A DNA stretch of 64,000 nucleotides from NCBI GenBank assembly GCA_032821775.1, contig JAVLRN010000004.1:1178001-1242000 (forward strand), written 5' to 3'. A program made the translations under genes and the position numbers. The stretch comes from Sanguinoderma infundibulare. Taxonomy: Eukaryota; Basidiomycota; Agaricomycetes; Polyporales; Polyporaceae. Below, piece after piece: positions 9,128 through 20,096 of the stretch (position 1 is the first letter of the stretch; the number at the start of each line of letters is the position of its first letter). The notes under the pieces were generated by a model. The model made no database searches. It saw only the letters and a program-made list of their open reading frames with translations, and was not told the origin of the DNA.

Positions 9128-11322
9128 CTATATGAGTATGACATCCTGGGGGCTCAGTTCTTCGATGGTGCTCCTCGATATCATGTGATAGCGGTCACAG
9201 TAGCAACCGACCCGTCGGTACTCCCCTGGGTTTATTGCCGGTACCACAATTAGCCCCATGATGCCCTCGGTGAGGTTCCAGCTGATCGGTAATAGCCAGA
9301 CGTCCGGACCGCCACCCTTTCTGACCTCGAAGCAATCTCGCCATGCTTTTGCCAAACGGATGGGGAATGAGGTGGTCTTCGGGTGTTTGGGGAATGAGGC
9401 GGTCTTCGGGTGTTTGCCAGTGGAACGGAGCAGAAGCGGGGAGGTGCACAGATCACCGTTGGAGAGCCATATGGCCTTCATCAAACGAGCCCCGAGTGTC
9501 AAGGACCCTGCGGTAATGGCGCCGAAGGGAAGTTTGTCGGATGCGAGGGTCAACGCATAGCCCTTGAGCTCGTACAGCTCTTCGGACGACTCGTTGGAAA
9601 GCACTGTAGCGTCCACAGCGGCATCCAGAGATGCCCACGACCACGAAGGCGCCCTGTACACTTCCGGTCGCCGAGGAAGCCCGACATCGGGCATCGTATG
9701 CCATAGAAGATCGTGGCGAAGGTTGTCGAGCCAGAGACCCGCCAAGTATACCCCTTTCTTCCACCGTGCGCCGAAGCGCACCGCGATACCGGCAAGCGCG
9801 ACGAGTTTGTCCTCGGTACGCGTGACCCTCCGCGCGGTGTAATTGCGCACGATGTTGTCCCACAGAGTCGTGCTCCTGTTGTAATCGAATGCCAAACATG
9901 ACTCTGACTCAGGTTCGAGCTCATCTTCGGGTGAGGGGATCCAGTCGATCGCGAGGCGGTCACGCGCAAGATCGTTTGCTTCGCGAACGGCATTGCCGAC
10001 GTTGACGTTGAGGGTCTGGCAGTGGAAGCGAAGGGTGTCCGAGGTGTATACGAGCGCACGTGTGGACAGGAGGCGTTCCTCGAGGCACCATGCACGTTTG
10101 TGAACGGGGTCGTTCATAGCGCAGTTATCGTCGTACGGGTTGGACGACTCCCGCTCGATGTACATTGTACCGAAATGGCTCCGGTCGTCTCTGGAATGGT
10201 AGGCGATAAAATGGAGCGCGGGGTGGCGGGCAGTCGTGCAGGAACCCCTCGCTGGCCTTGGACGACCGCGCGGCGATGATGGTGAAGGTGGCGTCTGCGA
10301 ATGTCGCGGGGATCTTCGCGATCTCTCGACGCTTGTCTTCTTTGGAGTCCTGGATGATGCAGAAGGCGTCGATCCAGAGGTACTTCTCCCCGCAGGCGTG
10401 CGTCACCCAGATCGCGTCCTTCGCGGTCTGTGGAAGCAGATCGACGTGAATGCCACAGGCGTAGGCATCCACGTTGTGCTGCCTTGTTTTGTTGGGCTGG
10501 TCCTCGCCCCATACGTAGCTGAGCGCCACGTAAGACCCACGGACAGAACCGCCAGTGATGTAGAGTCGCGGCTGTTCCGGGTCGGTACAATCGATAACGC
10601 GAGTGGGGAGGACTCGATCCTGGGGCGGCTTGGGACATGCATCGTGGTTCTCGATACAGTACGATAGGTGGTCCAGGGCAAGACGGCACGTCTCCGTTGA
10701 TCTCATCTGTCGTACCCTCTCCCGAGCCAGGATTTCGTCCGCGCATGCGTCGCCTGGGTAACGGTGCCAAGACTGTAAGCGGAATGATGGAACTGAGATA
10801 TCGTTGCAGGCACGAACCTGCAAGCGTGTAGAGCGGGTACGAGCAGAGGCAAAGGCGGCTTATCTCCACGTGGACGAGCTGTGCGCTGATCAAGACTTTG
10901 CCAGCATCATGATAACGCGGCGGTTCCAGGGCTACGCTGATGGTTTCGACGCCGCTGGGGTCGTCCTCGAACACTCCCATAGGGTGTGCTTTCACTATCA
11001 ACGTACACCAATTGCACCCTCTTCTGTACGACGCCTCAATCGCATCCCAGGATGTCGTATAGGTGAAAGACCTCTTTGGTGGGTCGTTTAACCACCGAGC
11101 CCCGTTTTCCAAGAGATCTCGGAACGTTTCGCGAGCGAAGACACCATTCCAACAGTCATCGCATACTAGAGAATGTGCGGCATCGAGACTGACGTATCTG
11201 TCCGGTGGAGGTTAGGCCAATGTATCCTTTATCACTCGCAGGCAGCTAATTACATACGTCTTTGAGGCAGGTTTCGCCTGAGAGTCCGTGTCCTTGTCTT
11301 TGAGGCAAGTATTTCCCGGCAT
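9128..11322 (-). pseudogene. HET-domain gene copy 1, frameshifted
   Basis: Model by comparison with the intact copy at 13057-15269: exon 1 11322-11258, exon 2 11197-10818, exon 3 10753-9128, same intron phases. HET-domain motifs are present: YVALSYVWGEDQ, EKYLWIDAFCIIQDS, ATFTIIAARSSKASEGFL and NDPVHKRAWCLEE. Near 10177-10200 the copy is 5 nt shorter than its paralogue, which breaks exon 3 into two frames; the second frame stays open to 9128, so the break may be recent. Exon 3 also has a tandem duplication at 9362-9415. HET domains trigger vegetative incompatibility in ascomycetes; in basidiomycetes the role is unproven. An unannotated small intron across the break (acceptor at CCAG) could rescue it but would remove conserved residues. 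Confidence 0.8.
9362..9415. repeat. 27-bp tandem duplication in HET copy 1
   Basis: Positions 9362-9388 and 9389-9415 are identical except for one T/C difference. In the protein they give a repeated nine-residue unit (KHPKTASFP/KHPKTTSFP) absent from the other HET copy. Confidence 0.9.
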
Positions 11323-12055
11323 AGAGGATAGAGTACTGATTGTAAACGTCAGTAATTCAGATTTTAGGAACAGTAAAGGCGAACAATAACGCGAATCCAG
11401 CGCACAAGTTCCATGGCAGAAGAGATGGAAGGTACTTGCCAATGATCCAGAGACTTTGCGCGGCTTGCGACTCGGCTTGTCACTGGGCTGTTCGATGTAC
11501 CTTGAATAGTCCGAGTGACGTAGAGGGTAGTCTTGAATGCGAGGCAACCTCGTTCTGGGGACGGACACGGTGGGCATGAAGGCTTGAAGGAAGGGGTCGG
11601 AGTCGACTCGGCAGTGCGAAGGTGACGCGTGTGACGTAACACGGGGTGACACATTGTCTGTCACCTCCTCCGCCTTTGCGTACGCGTGCTGCCGCTTGCG
11701 ACTCAGACGACAGAACATGTCTCCCACACGCTAGATCCTGCTCTGCGCAACTACCTCAGACATTGGCTGCTTTGGAGGGTCTATGGAACACTTCTTGCAC
11801 GGTACTCACCCCCCGGGCCTAGGATCAACATTCAGGTAGTCCACGTCCCGCTTATTCCTTCCCAAGCTCTTCTTCCAGCCCACCCAGTCCAATAGGCGCC
11901 GTTGGAATGCGCGAAGTAGATGTTAGATGAACCATTCCGTGCGGTGTGTATACTGGTGCGTCAACATTCCCGTTCCATGACATTCTGCATTGCTAAGAAC
12001 ATACCAGTCGTTCTCCAGGCTCGCCTTTTCCCACGGTCCAACGGCTAGAAGCGTG
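11323..12055. other. Upstream region of HET copy 1; no gene seen
   Basis: The first ~200 bp is recognisably similar to the region upstream of the intact HET gene (12838-13056), so the duplicated unit includes the promoter. Nothing else is identifiable. Confidence 0.5.
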
Positions 12056-12391
12056 AAGGTGGCACCGTTAAGCAGCTCCCTCGCGGACGTCATGCGCTGC
12101 CTCGACGCGTGCTGCACGTTGCAGCTTCTGCACCGCTTCCTCGTCGTGCGCATCTTTCGGCTCAGCGCGCGTACGTGGGCCAAGCGGCGTGCATATCCTC
12201 ATTGTCGCGCAGGCCATCACCCGTGTTGCGGCGCTGGGCGCGGAGTGCTGGCGGACTGGTCAGGGCCGCTGGAGGAGCTGACGAGGGCGCATCGCGTGTG
12301 CAAGGCGTGCGCCGGCGAGATGATGGAGCGGAACCGGAGCCAGCGCAGGGAGACATGGGCGATGCTTCCGTCGCTGTTCGGTCTCGTCTGA
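12056..12391 (+). pseudogene. BTB C-terminal fragment, duplicate of the 34953-35986 gene
   Basis: Reads DVMRCLDACCTLQLLHRFLV, then ADWSGPLEELTRAHRVCKAC and EMMERNRSQRRETWAMLP, ending FGLV-stop. It is nearly identical to the end of the BTB gene at 34953-35986, which lies on the other strand. The similarity continues into the 3' flank (about 12440-12490). A one-base loss near 12080 breaks the frame upstream, and the BTB domain is absent. Confidence 0.8.
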
Positions 12392-13056
12392 GACGGCTGG
12401 GTGAGGCGCGAATAGGCGGTGACGACGCTGAATGGGATGGATGTTGTGTATGCCTTGCCGTGAACATGTGTATGGCGTTGTGCGACTCACATACGGTCAT
12501 GTCCATGCTCGCTGTCACTCCCATTTGAGCAAGCACTTGCAACCCGCGTTCCTTGGCTCCTCCTTTCGCTGCACCGTCATTTTGATTTCTTGTTCCGATG
12601 AACTGCGTTCCGCATATATTCATGTTTTCTCGTCTCGCTTCAGTGAACGAGCGCACATAGCCACGTTCTGCTGAACTTTGAGCTTATCTTCATTGGTGCC
12701 AAAAGTCGTCAGGCTTCGACCAACGCAGCGTCGCTCACTGTGTGCGACTCTATCGCTGGTTCCCCTCCCCACTACCTACCCCGAACTCGCATCCAACATT
12801 ACCCCGCAGATCCCATCTCGCTCTGCGTCGTTCAGACCATCCGAGGTACATTGAATAGCCCAGCAATTGGCCAAGTTGTCATTCCGCCTCCGTTCGTGAG
12901 TACCATCTTTGGTCGCACCCTCTTCAACGTCTTTCAATCGTCCGTCCCAATGGAACTCGTATCCTTTGTTCATTTCATTCCCGTTTCCTGTAGTTTGTCT
13001 TCGTTTCCCGGCGTATCGGACACTAATTATCAACATTGGAACGCACTCCAGTGACG
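12392..13056. other. Intergenic and HET promoter region
   Basis: Holds the duplicated BTB 3' flank and, from 12838, sequence shared with the other HET copy's upstream region. No independent gene seen. Confidence 0.5.
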
Positions 13057-15269
13057 ATGCGGTGCTTATCAACACTCCTTGCTACGACCGTCTGCCGAAG
13101 GACTGGTGTCAGGCACAAGGACGTGGACTCTGAAAAACTCGCCACGAAAGCGTAAGTAATGCGCCTCTTGCTAGTGACGCGATACGTTGTACCAACGCCC
13201 ACCGTACAGGTACCTCAGTGTGGATGGAGCGCGCTCCCTAGTGTGCGACGACTGTTGGAACGGTCTCTTCGCCCGTGAAATGTTCCGAGACCTCTTAGAA
13301 CACGGAGGGCGGTCGGTTCACGACCAGACAATGAGGTCGTTCACCTACACTCCAACAGGGAACACCATTGACGCATCGAGCCGAGGTGGGTGCAACTGGT
13401 GTACCCTGATAAAGGGCCTCTTTGGGGACCGTTTCTCTGGTTTGCTCGAGCAAGTCTTCACCATCCACGTATCTTTCGGACCGCCAGATTACGACCACTC
13501 CGGCAAAGTCTTGCTCGGCGCACAGCTTGTCCGCGTGGTGGTGAACGATTCTATCATCATCTCGTACCCGCTCTACACGCTCGCAGGTTTGTGCTCGTAG
13601 CGATCTCTTCGCTCTTTCATATCGCTGACAAGCTTGACACCGTGACCCAGGGGACCCGTGTGCGGACGAAATTCTGGCTCGGGATAGGATACGTCAGATG
13701 AGATCGATGCACACCTGTCGTCTTGCTCTCGACCACCTATCGCACTGCATCGAAAACCACGACGCATGCCCGAAGCCGCCCCAAGATCGGGTGCTCCCTA
13801 CTCGCGTTATCGATTGCACGGACCCGCAACGGCCGCGACTCTACATCACTGACGGCAACGTTCGCGGGTCGTACGTCGCGCTCAGCTACGTGTGGGGCGA
13901 GGACCAGCCCAACAAAACCAAGCAGCACAACGTTGATGCGTACGCCTGTGGCATTCACGTCGATCTACTTCCACAGACCGCGAAGGACGCGATCTGGGTG
14001 ACGAACGCGTGCGGGGAGAAGTACCTCTGGATCGACGCCTTCTGCATCATCCAAGACTCCAAAGAAGACAAACGGCGAGAAATTGCGAAGATCCCCGCGA
14101 CGTTCGCGGACGCGTCTTTTACCATCATCGCCGCGCGGTCGTCCAAGGCGAGCGAGGGCTTCCTGCACGACTGCCCGCCACCCTCCATTCCGATCTGCCG
14201 CCTACCGTTCCCGAGCGCAGACGACCCGAGCCATTTCGGCACTGTGTACGTCGAGCAGGACACGGCCAACAAGTACGACAGCGATTGCGACGTGAACGAC
14301 CCGGTACACAAGCGCGCGTGGTGCCTCGAAGAGCTCCTGCTGTCCACGCGCGCTCTCGTGTACACCTCAAACACCCTCCGCTTCCACTGTCAGATGCTCG
14401 ACGTGAACGTCGGCGATGCCGTCCGCCGGGTAGAACAGACATACAATGCCTCGGAGCGCCGCCTCACTATCGATTGGACGCCTGCGCCCGATGCCAGGTC
14501 CCAGTCGGACGCAATCGTGGATGCCAACAGGAGCGCGATACTGTGGGAGAACGTCGTGCGCAACTACACCGCGCGGACGGTCACACAGACCGAGGACAAG
14601 CTCATCGCCCTCGCGGGCGTCGCGGTGCGCTTCGGCGCGCGGTGGAAGAAGGGCGCGTACTTGGCGGGTCTCTGGCTCGATAGCCTTCCGCACGACCTTC
14701 TGTGGCATGTGAGGGACGGCGCGCGGCGTCCTCGACCGGGGGTGTACAGGGCGCCCTCGTGGTCGTGGGCGGCGGTGGACGATCCCGTGGAAGCTCCGTA
14801 CCTTGATGAGTCGTTCGAGGTCCTGTACGAGCTCAAAGGCCATGGGGTGACCCTAGCATCCGACAACCTTCCCTTCGGGGCCGTTACGGCAGGATACTTG
14901 ACACTCGGGACCTGTTTGCTGAAGGCGGCATGGCATGACGACGGTCTGTACGCCTTTCCGGCGCACGCCGCTTCTTCACGTTTCGAGGAGGGTGGTACTG
15001 GCAGCCAGCCCGAAACTGGATCCAAGATCTATCGTGCGTGGCGAGATGCGATAGACCCTTGCAGCCCGGACGTCTGGCTGCTCTTTGTCTGCTCGGAAAA
15101 GGCCCATCGGAGTCGGAGGGATCTCCTCACGGGGCTAGTTGTCGTACCGGCTGGAGGCCCAGGAGAGTATCGACGGGTCGGCTACTTCTATGACTATTCG
15201 CACTTGAGCAACTGGATATCAGAGGACAAGATTGAGGAAATTACCCTTCAAAATATTATGCTCCTATAG
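13057..15269 (+). CDS. HET-domain protein, 696 aa, 3 exons (intact)
   Basis: Exons 13057-13151, 13210-13586, 13651-15269 (introns 58 and 64 bp, GT-AG); the frame closes exactly. Residues 30-75 carry LVCDDCWNG and RGGCNWCTLI, a Cys-rich N-terminal part. The HET domain (about 200-350) shows VALSYVWGEDQPNK, LWIDAFCIIQDSKEDKRREI, TFADASFTIIAARSS and PVHKRAWCLEELLLSTRALV. The C-terminal region (PSWSWAAVD, GEYRRVGYF) is typical of fungal HET proteins. Length is normal for the family. HET proteins act as cytosolic non-self or stress effectors in ascomycetes; function here is inferred only. It forms an inverted pair with the broken copy 1.7 kb upstream. No STAND/NACHT domain is fused. Confidence 0.9.
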
Positions 15270-15883
15270 CCCACCACCTGACAGCGGGGATCTTCGCATC
15301 CCGGAGGATTCTTACATACTTTAACTTAGCGAAATGATATACATGAGCAGGTTGATAGTAGTACCAGATGTGCAATGGTAGCCACTATGTAAGTACGGCG
15401 GCGAGTCTGAATTGCATACGAAGCTTTCACGACCAGTGTGGGATGTCAATAGAAAAGAACTGCGGCGGCAAAGCCGTGCACGTAGTCGTATCAGCGCGTC
15501 GCCCCGCGATTCCCGGACCCGCGTTGAGGAACGCCAGACACGGGCCAGACGCGACTGAATTGCAAATTACGCGTGCGGTCACAACAGGAGGGTGTCCACG
15601 TGATACCGCGTCACGGCGCCCACGGACGTATCCGATTCCGACGCTGGCCGGGGTTGCATACGTACGTTGCGTCCTCGTCGCTCGCTGACCATCTCGCCTA
15701 CTTACTTTGCCAAATGCATATTGCCGCTTGCTATTTGCATCTGTTTGTTCGAGCCGGCGAGGGAGTTCTGACGTAGGCTAGTCGGTTCAATTTCATCCGT
15801 TTTCCGAGTCCGTTCATACCTCCCTTCCCTTCCTTTCCCTTCCCTTGGACCTCGACTGGACCTCTCTACATCGTGCGTCCGCG
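15270..15883. other. Intergenic, with CT-rich promoter-like tract
   Basis: No gene seen. Positions about 15818-15846 form a C/T-only run (CCTTCCC repeats) just upstream of a BTB remnant, resembling fungal pyrimidine-rich core promoters. Confidence 0.5.
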
Positions 15884-16300
15884 ATGACTGACGATGACCG
15901 TACCTTGAAGCGTGTTCGTCTCTCAGACGACTATTTCTCTGATCTCTCTGCTCCCCTCGCTCTCTCGAATGCTATCTTCAAGCACCACGATGAATTTTGG
16001 CTTGCGGATGGCAACATCATCCTCGTCGCCCGGACACCGCGTTTCGCGTCTATCGCGGAGTAATCGCCGCACAATCGACAGTATTCGAAGACATGTTCGC
16101 CTCCTCGGGCTATACCATTGATGAGAGTCTCGATGGATGCCCAGTCGTCCATTCGTCTGACTCTCCAGAAGATCTAGCGCACCTCCTTCGTATACTGCTG
16201 CCAAAGACCCAACGCTTGTATGTACCATCTTCCCGCTGCTTTCCCACGCGCATCCAGTGCGTACTACTGGACAACAACTGACGGTATTATTTCCCAGATA
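15884..16300 (+). pseudogene. BTB-domain gene remnant, frameshifted
   Basis: ATG at 15884 opens TLKRVRLSDD, HDEFWLADGNIILVAR, then a one-base loss near 16036 shifts the frame to TAFRVYRGVIAAQ, VFEDMFASSG, ESLDGCPVVHSSDSPEDLAH and LLRILLPK. A phase-2 GTATGT donor follows at the family's usual place, but the sequence after the acceptor does not resemble a BTB second exon. Dead copy. Confidence 0.75.
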
Positions 16301-16689
16301 TCAAGGTGCCGTCCCGGAGCGGCCAAGTGCAAGGCCCCGGCTCTCGTTCTCCTCTGCGTCGGCGAGTGCACATCGCTCTGTGCGACGCGCTCCCCGTGGA
16401 TGGACCTCTGTGGAATACGTCAGCCTTTACCAACTCCAGCGCATTCTGGACGTAAGCTACTCCTCCTATCAGATGGGCAGAGCGGAGTTCACCTTTTTTA
16501 GCAGTCGGCATACTTGTGTCCGTTGGTTATGTCGTCGGGAAAGCGCCTTGTCCCACGGCGCCGCCGCAGAAGCTATCATAGGATGGCCCACGGTTGTCCT
16601 TTACTTCAGGCTTGCCTATCAAAGTGGCACGATTTGAGCATTTCTAAAACCTTGCTCTGCGGGCGATAGAGTGGGGCTCGCAGGAGGAA

Positions 16690-16697
16690 GATATAAC
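16690..16697 (+). promoter_or_regulatory. TATA-like box of ICMT gene A
   Basis: GATATAAC, 51 bp before the ATG. Paralogues C and D have similar TATA-like sites 35-55 bp upstream of their starts. Confidence 0.45.
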
Positions 16698-16740
16698 AGG
16701 GCCGACTCCGAGCAGCACGAGCGGACAGACCACCCCACCA

Positions 16741-17553
16741 ATGTCTCCGCTCGGACTACCCCTCCTGACCACTCCCCTTCTCAAGATCCCCCTCCTCGCC
16801 GGCTATGCCTGGTGCACATACTACAGCAAAACGCCTCCGAGAGCAGCCGCCCCGATGCAAGAGCACAAGTTCGTAGCAGCCAATGCCGTCTTCACGTCCT
16901 GTCGTTTTCCCCAATTCTTCATGCTATGCGCCTTGATTAGCAAGGTACGCACGCAACGACTATCATCTCTGGATGAGCCGGAACCGACTGACGGAACGGG
17001 CGCGCAAAAGTACATATCGAGCGGCATCGCCGTCGTCGAGGCGGCGGCGATCCTCGCTCATCACTACCCGACGTCCGCCTTCGGCGGCGTCATCGCCCGC
17101 GTTCTTCCCGTACCCTCGACGCTGCGCATCACGACAACGTCTGCGCTGGCTTGCCTTCTTGGGATCGCCGGCGGTTCGTTGAGGGTGTGGTGCTACCGCG
17201 CTCTGGGCCGTCTGTTCACCTTCCCGGTCACCGTGTTCAAGAACCACGAACTGGTTACGACCGGGCCGTACGCGTTCGTCCGCCACCCAAGCTACACCGG
17301 GTTTGCGCTGACCGTGGCCGGGATCATCGTCCTCCTCACATCGGCGGGGTCGTACTATACCGAGGCGGGGCTGTGGGAGTCGACTGCGGGGAGGGCGGTC
17401 GGGGCCGCGATCATTGTGCAGCAGTCATGGGTACTGGTGCGGCTGCTGCAACGGATGGGGCTGGAGGACGGGCTGATGAGGGAGGTGTTTGGGGCGCAGT
17501 GGGACGCGTGGGCGAGGAGGACGCCGTATCGGCTCATCCCGTTCGTCTATTAG
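16741..17553 (+). CDS. ICMT-like isoprenylcysteine methyltransferase A, 248 aa
   Basis: Exons 16741-16944 and 17011-17553; the 66-bp intron ends in the CAAAAG acceptor shared with paralogues and is phase 0. The protein is hydrophobic throughout, starting with LTTPLLKIPLLAG. The C-terminal half carries the ICMT/PEMT-fold signature: NHELVTTGPYAFVRHPSYTG (cofactor-binding RHPxYxG), and the end W..WARRTPYRLIPFVY. Known enzymes (Ste14/ICMT) methylate the prenylated Cys of CaaX proteins at the ER membrane with SAM. Substrate here is unknown; Agaricomycetes carry many divergent ICMT copies. It is the first of four relatives within 9 kb. The uninterrupted frame through the intron is an alternative (270 aa). 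Confidence 0.85.
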   Translation: MSPLGLPLLTTPLLKIPLLAGYAWCTYYSKTPPRAAAPMQEHKFVAANAVFTSCRFPQFFMLCALISKVRTQRLSSLDEPEPTDGTGAQKYISSGIAVVEAAAILAHHYPTSAFGGVIARVLPVPSTLRITTTSALACLLGIAGGSLRVWCYRALGRLFTFPVTVFKNHELVTTGPYAFVRHPSYTGFALTVAGIIVLLTSAGSYYTEAGLWESTAGRAVGAAIIVQQSWVLVRLLQRMGLEDGLMREVFGAQWDAWARRTPYRLIPFVY

Positions 17554-17736
17554 AGGAAGGCCCTACGATTGTGAGAGACGGAGGAGTCGGCGTGGGGGTC
17601 ATGTCAGCTATGAACTTTGATCTCGAATTACGATCCGCGATGGGTGCGGCACGGTCACTGCATATGTGGATGTCAGAAGTCAAACTTCCGTATAAGCACC
17701 AGAGACCAGGATACTCACGCGCTGACAAAGTCGACC

Positions 17737-18010
17737 CTAATGATTGGCCGCACCCTCGTCCTCATCCTCCGGGCCTACTCCCCAGCCCTCGACGGTGATC
17801 GCGAAGACGTCTGGCATCTTGGCCCAGAGCCGTCGCCGCTCTTGCCGCTCCCTCTTCAAAAGTTCCTTCTCGCATGCCCCACATATCTTCGTCCGACTCG
17901 TCTCCTTCCTCGCAGCCATGCTCCTGATCAGCCCCTCCGCGCGATCGAGGGCCGTCCGACTTGCGGCGACAGACTCGGAGCCAAGGAGGCGCATCAGGCG
18001 TAGCTGACGC
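17737..18010 (-). pseudogene. BTB C-terminal fragment
   Basis: Minus-strand frame reads QLRLMRLLGSES, RTKICGACEKELLKRERQER, RRLWAKMPDVFAITVEGWG, the conserved CxxC plus basic-helix end of the local BTB family. No BTB domain lies upstream; the fragment abuts an F-box-like remnant on the other strand. Confidence 0.7.
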
Positions 18011-18405
18011 GAGGCCTGGCAGCGCACGGGCGTTACGCAGCCATCGACGGGAGCCTCGGCGAAGACACGCGTCGGGCGAACCCCACTCCGGCCACCCTCG
18101 AGCAGTTCCGCCAGTACTGTCCGGCCCTGCGCAAGCTCGCGCTCCCATACCTGAACCGCCGCGCCGTCCTACGCGAGCCTTTCCTGCTCCCCTGGAGGGT
18201 CGCGCTACCCGCTCGCGCGGTTGAGCACAGGGATGCCGGAGGATGTCGTTGACAGGTGGGCGCGCTACGTCCTTCGGTTGTTCCCCGGATTGAAGGGGCG
18301 CGAGACGATCCCGATGTCGTGGCAGAGCCACTGGCAAAAGGGCCAGGATTGGCTGAACGTCCTTCATCGCATTCATGTCATTCGCGCATCGTCGATGAGC
18401 GAGTA
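18010..18405 (+). pseudogene. F-box/LRR-like protein remnant
   Basis: One frame reads ATLEQFRQYCPALRKLALPY (leucine-rich, typical of fungal F-box proteins), and after a frame change another reads PEDVVDRWARYVLRLFPGL and a Trp-rich C-terminus ending before 18405. No F-box is present. This is my best guess for a C-terminal decayed piece; family assignment is weak. Confidence 0.35.
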
Positions 18406-18592
18406 AATACCTGTTGGATATCAGGTATGAGCCGTACGTGCCGGCGAAGGGATATCCTGTTCATCCTGCACTGTAGTTTCGGCGTACCCGTTAAGTCTAT
18501 CAGGAATATAAATTACTACACAAATTGCTACCCGATCGCACCAGCGTGGGTCCCGTTTGAGCCCTAGGGAAAGCAGAGTGTCCAACGCACAG

Positions 18593-19135
18593 TTCATGGC
18601 GTGCGGCGTTGCCGTCGCTGAGGCCGCCGCGATCCTCGGTCGACACTACCCCACGTCCGCCGCAGGCGAGCTCGTCACTAGCGTCCTCCCCGTTCCCCCG
18701 ACCCTGCGCCTCACGGCGACGTCTGCGCTGGCGTGCCTCCTCGGGATTACCGGCGGCCTGATAAGGGTGTGGTGCCACCACGCGCTGGGCCGCCTCTTCA
18801 CCTGGGAGATCACCGTGCGCGAGAACCATGAGCTGGTCACGAGCGGGCCGTATGCCTTCGTCCGCCACCCGAGCTACACCGGGTTTGTGTTGAGTATGGC
18901 CGGGACCGTTATGCTGCTCACCGCGGCGGGGTCTTACTACACCGAGCTCGGGCTATGGGAGTCGACTGTGGGGAGGGCAATTGGGGGTGGGACCATCGTG
19001 CAACAGTCGTGGGTGCTGGTGCAAATGCTTGGGAGGATGTCGAAGGAGGACGCGCTGATGAGGGAGACGTTTGGGGCGCAGTGGGACGAGTGGGCAAGGA
19101 GGACGCCGTATCGGTTCATCCCGTTCGTTTACTAA
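18593..19135 (+). CDS. ICMT-like B, exon 2 only (5'-truncated), 179 aa from ATG 18596
   Basis: The 543-nt frame is exactly the length of exon 2 in the three intact paralogues and is preceded by an intact acceptor (CGCACAG). No first exon with LTTPLLK is found upstream, where BTB and F-box debris lies instead. It keeps NHELVTSGPYAFVRHPSYTG and WARRTPYRFIPFVY, so the catalytic half is intact. If translated it would start at the ATG at 18596 and lack the first two membrane helices. Either a truncated duplicate under weak decay or a gene with a distant, unrecognised first exon. Confidence 0.7.
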   Translation, partial: FMACGVAVAEAAAILGRHYPTSAAGELVTSVLPVPPTLRLTATSALACLLGITGGLIRVWCHHALGRLFTWEITVRENHELVTSGPYAFVRHPSYTGFVLSMAGTVMLLTAAGSYYTELGLWESTVGRAIGGGTIVQQSWVLVQMLGRMSKEDALMRETFGAQWDEWARRTPYRFIPFVY

Positions 19136-20042
19136 AGGATATCAGATTGTAACAGAACTCAATCGAGGGCCTGAGATGAATGCGGTCGGCAGACGGTAGA
19201 ATGCCGGTCCGGTGATTCGTGAATGACCTGAATGTGGCATACTAAAAGTAAATGAATCACTTCAGGGTCCAGTCCGTGGCAAACAACAGCGCATACTATA
19301 AATTCGATATATGTCCCAGTAACAGCGTAGTTCGCCAACTCGCATGCCAATAAGAAACGTACAGCTGCGGAATGGTCCAGGATGTTCCCCTTTGAGCTTT
19401 CCATGCATTACAACTTGAACTTGACAGTCCGCATGGTGGCATCAGGATCATAAAAACATTGGTGGGGCGAGCCCCATCCTCTAACCGAACAACGCTGGGC
19501 AGCAATATTCAACCATCATTAAGTTATCTGACCCTTGACGCTCGACGTATTAATCACCCACCCAGAACCAACCATATCATCACCGGATTTGAGTCGCAAC
19601 TTCAGGCACCACTGGGCCGAACGTAAGCTTATCAAGTCTCCCTTTCACTGAAATTCCCCGCATGGTGAACGTTACGTCCTCGATGAGTAAGTCGGTCATT
19701 ATACGTAAGTGGTTGAACAGGAATCGCCACTGGCGCGTCCCGGCCCCACCGACTAGTGAAGCTGTCGTGAACCCAGCGACTGCCTAGATTGCGCATGCAC
19801 GCTACCTTTTGAGAAGTCAGCATACATCTTCGTCGCCGGTCATGTGTTAGTATGCGGCGGTACGATGTGACCTTGCGCCAAGCTTGAATCGAGGACTACC
19901 ACGAACAGAACAGAATGGCTCACGGCTGCCCTTCTATGCATCCCTCATCGGGGCGGACTTGTGTATAATAGGCACGGATGTCGAATTTTCCAAACTAGAC
20001 TGAGTAACTGTAACTGATAGAGTTGGCCGCTCGCAGTCCGAG
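19136..20042. other. No gene seen
   Basis: About 900 bp between ICMT copies B and C. No conserved frame, repeat or RNA gene is recognisable. Confidence 0.55.
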
Positions 20043-20050
20043 GATATATT
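20043..20050 (+). promoter_or_regulatory. TATA-like box of ICMT gene C
   Basis: GATATATT, 54 bp upstream of the chosen ATG, matching the spacing seen for gene A. Confidence 0.45.
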
Positions 20051-20096
20051 ATGGCCCACGACGATGACCACGATAAGACTCCAGATCACCCCACAA

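Noticed and set aside
10177..10260. Small intron rescuing HET copy 1
   Set aside because: A possible GT..CCAG intron would delete conserved HET residues present in the paralogue; a 5-nt deletion is simpler.
13955..14843. Several long antisense frames in the HET gene
   Set aside because: High GC third positions keep reverse frames open; they mirror HET codons and show no own family features.
16257..16637. 126-residue plus frame after the BTB remnant as its second exon
   Set aside because: The phase fits, but no residue pattern of BTB second exons is present, so I left it out of the pseudogene.
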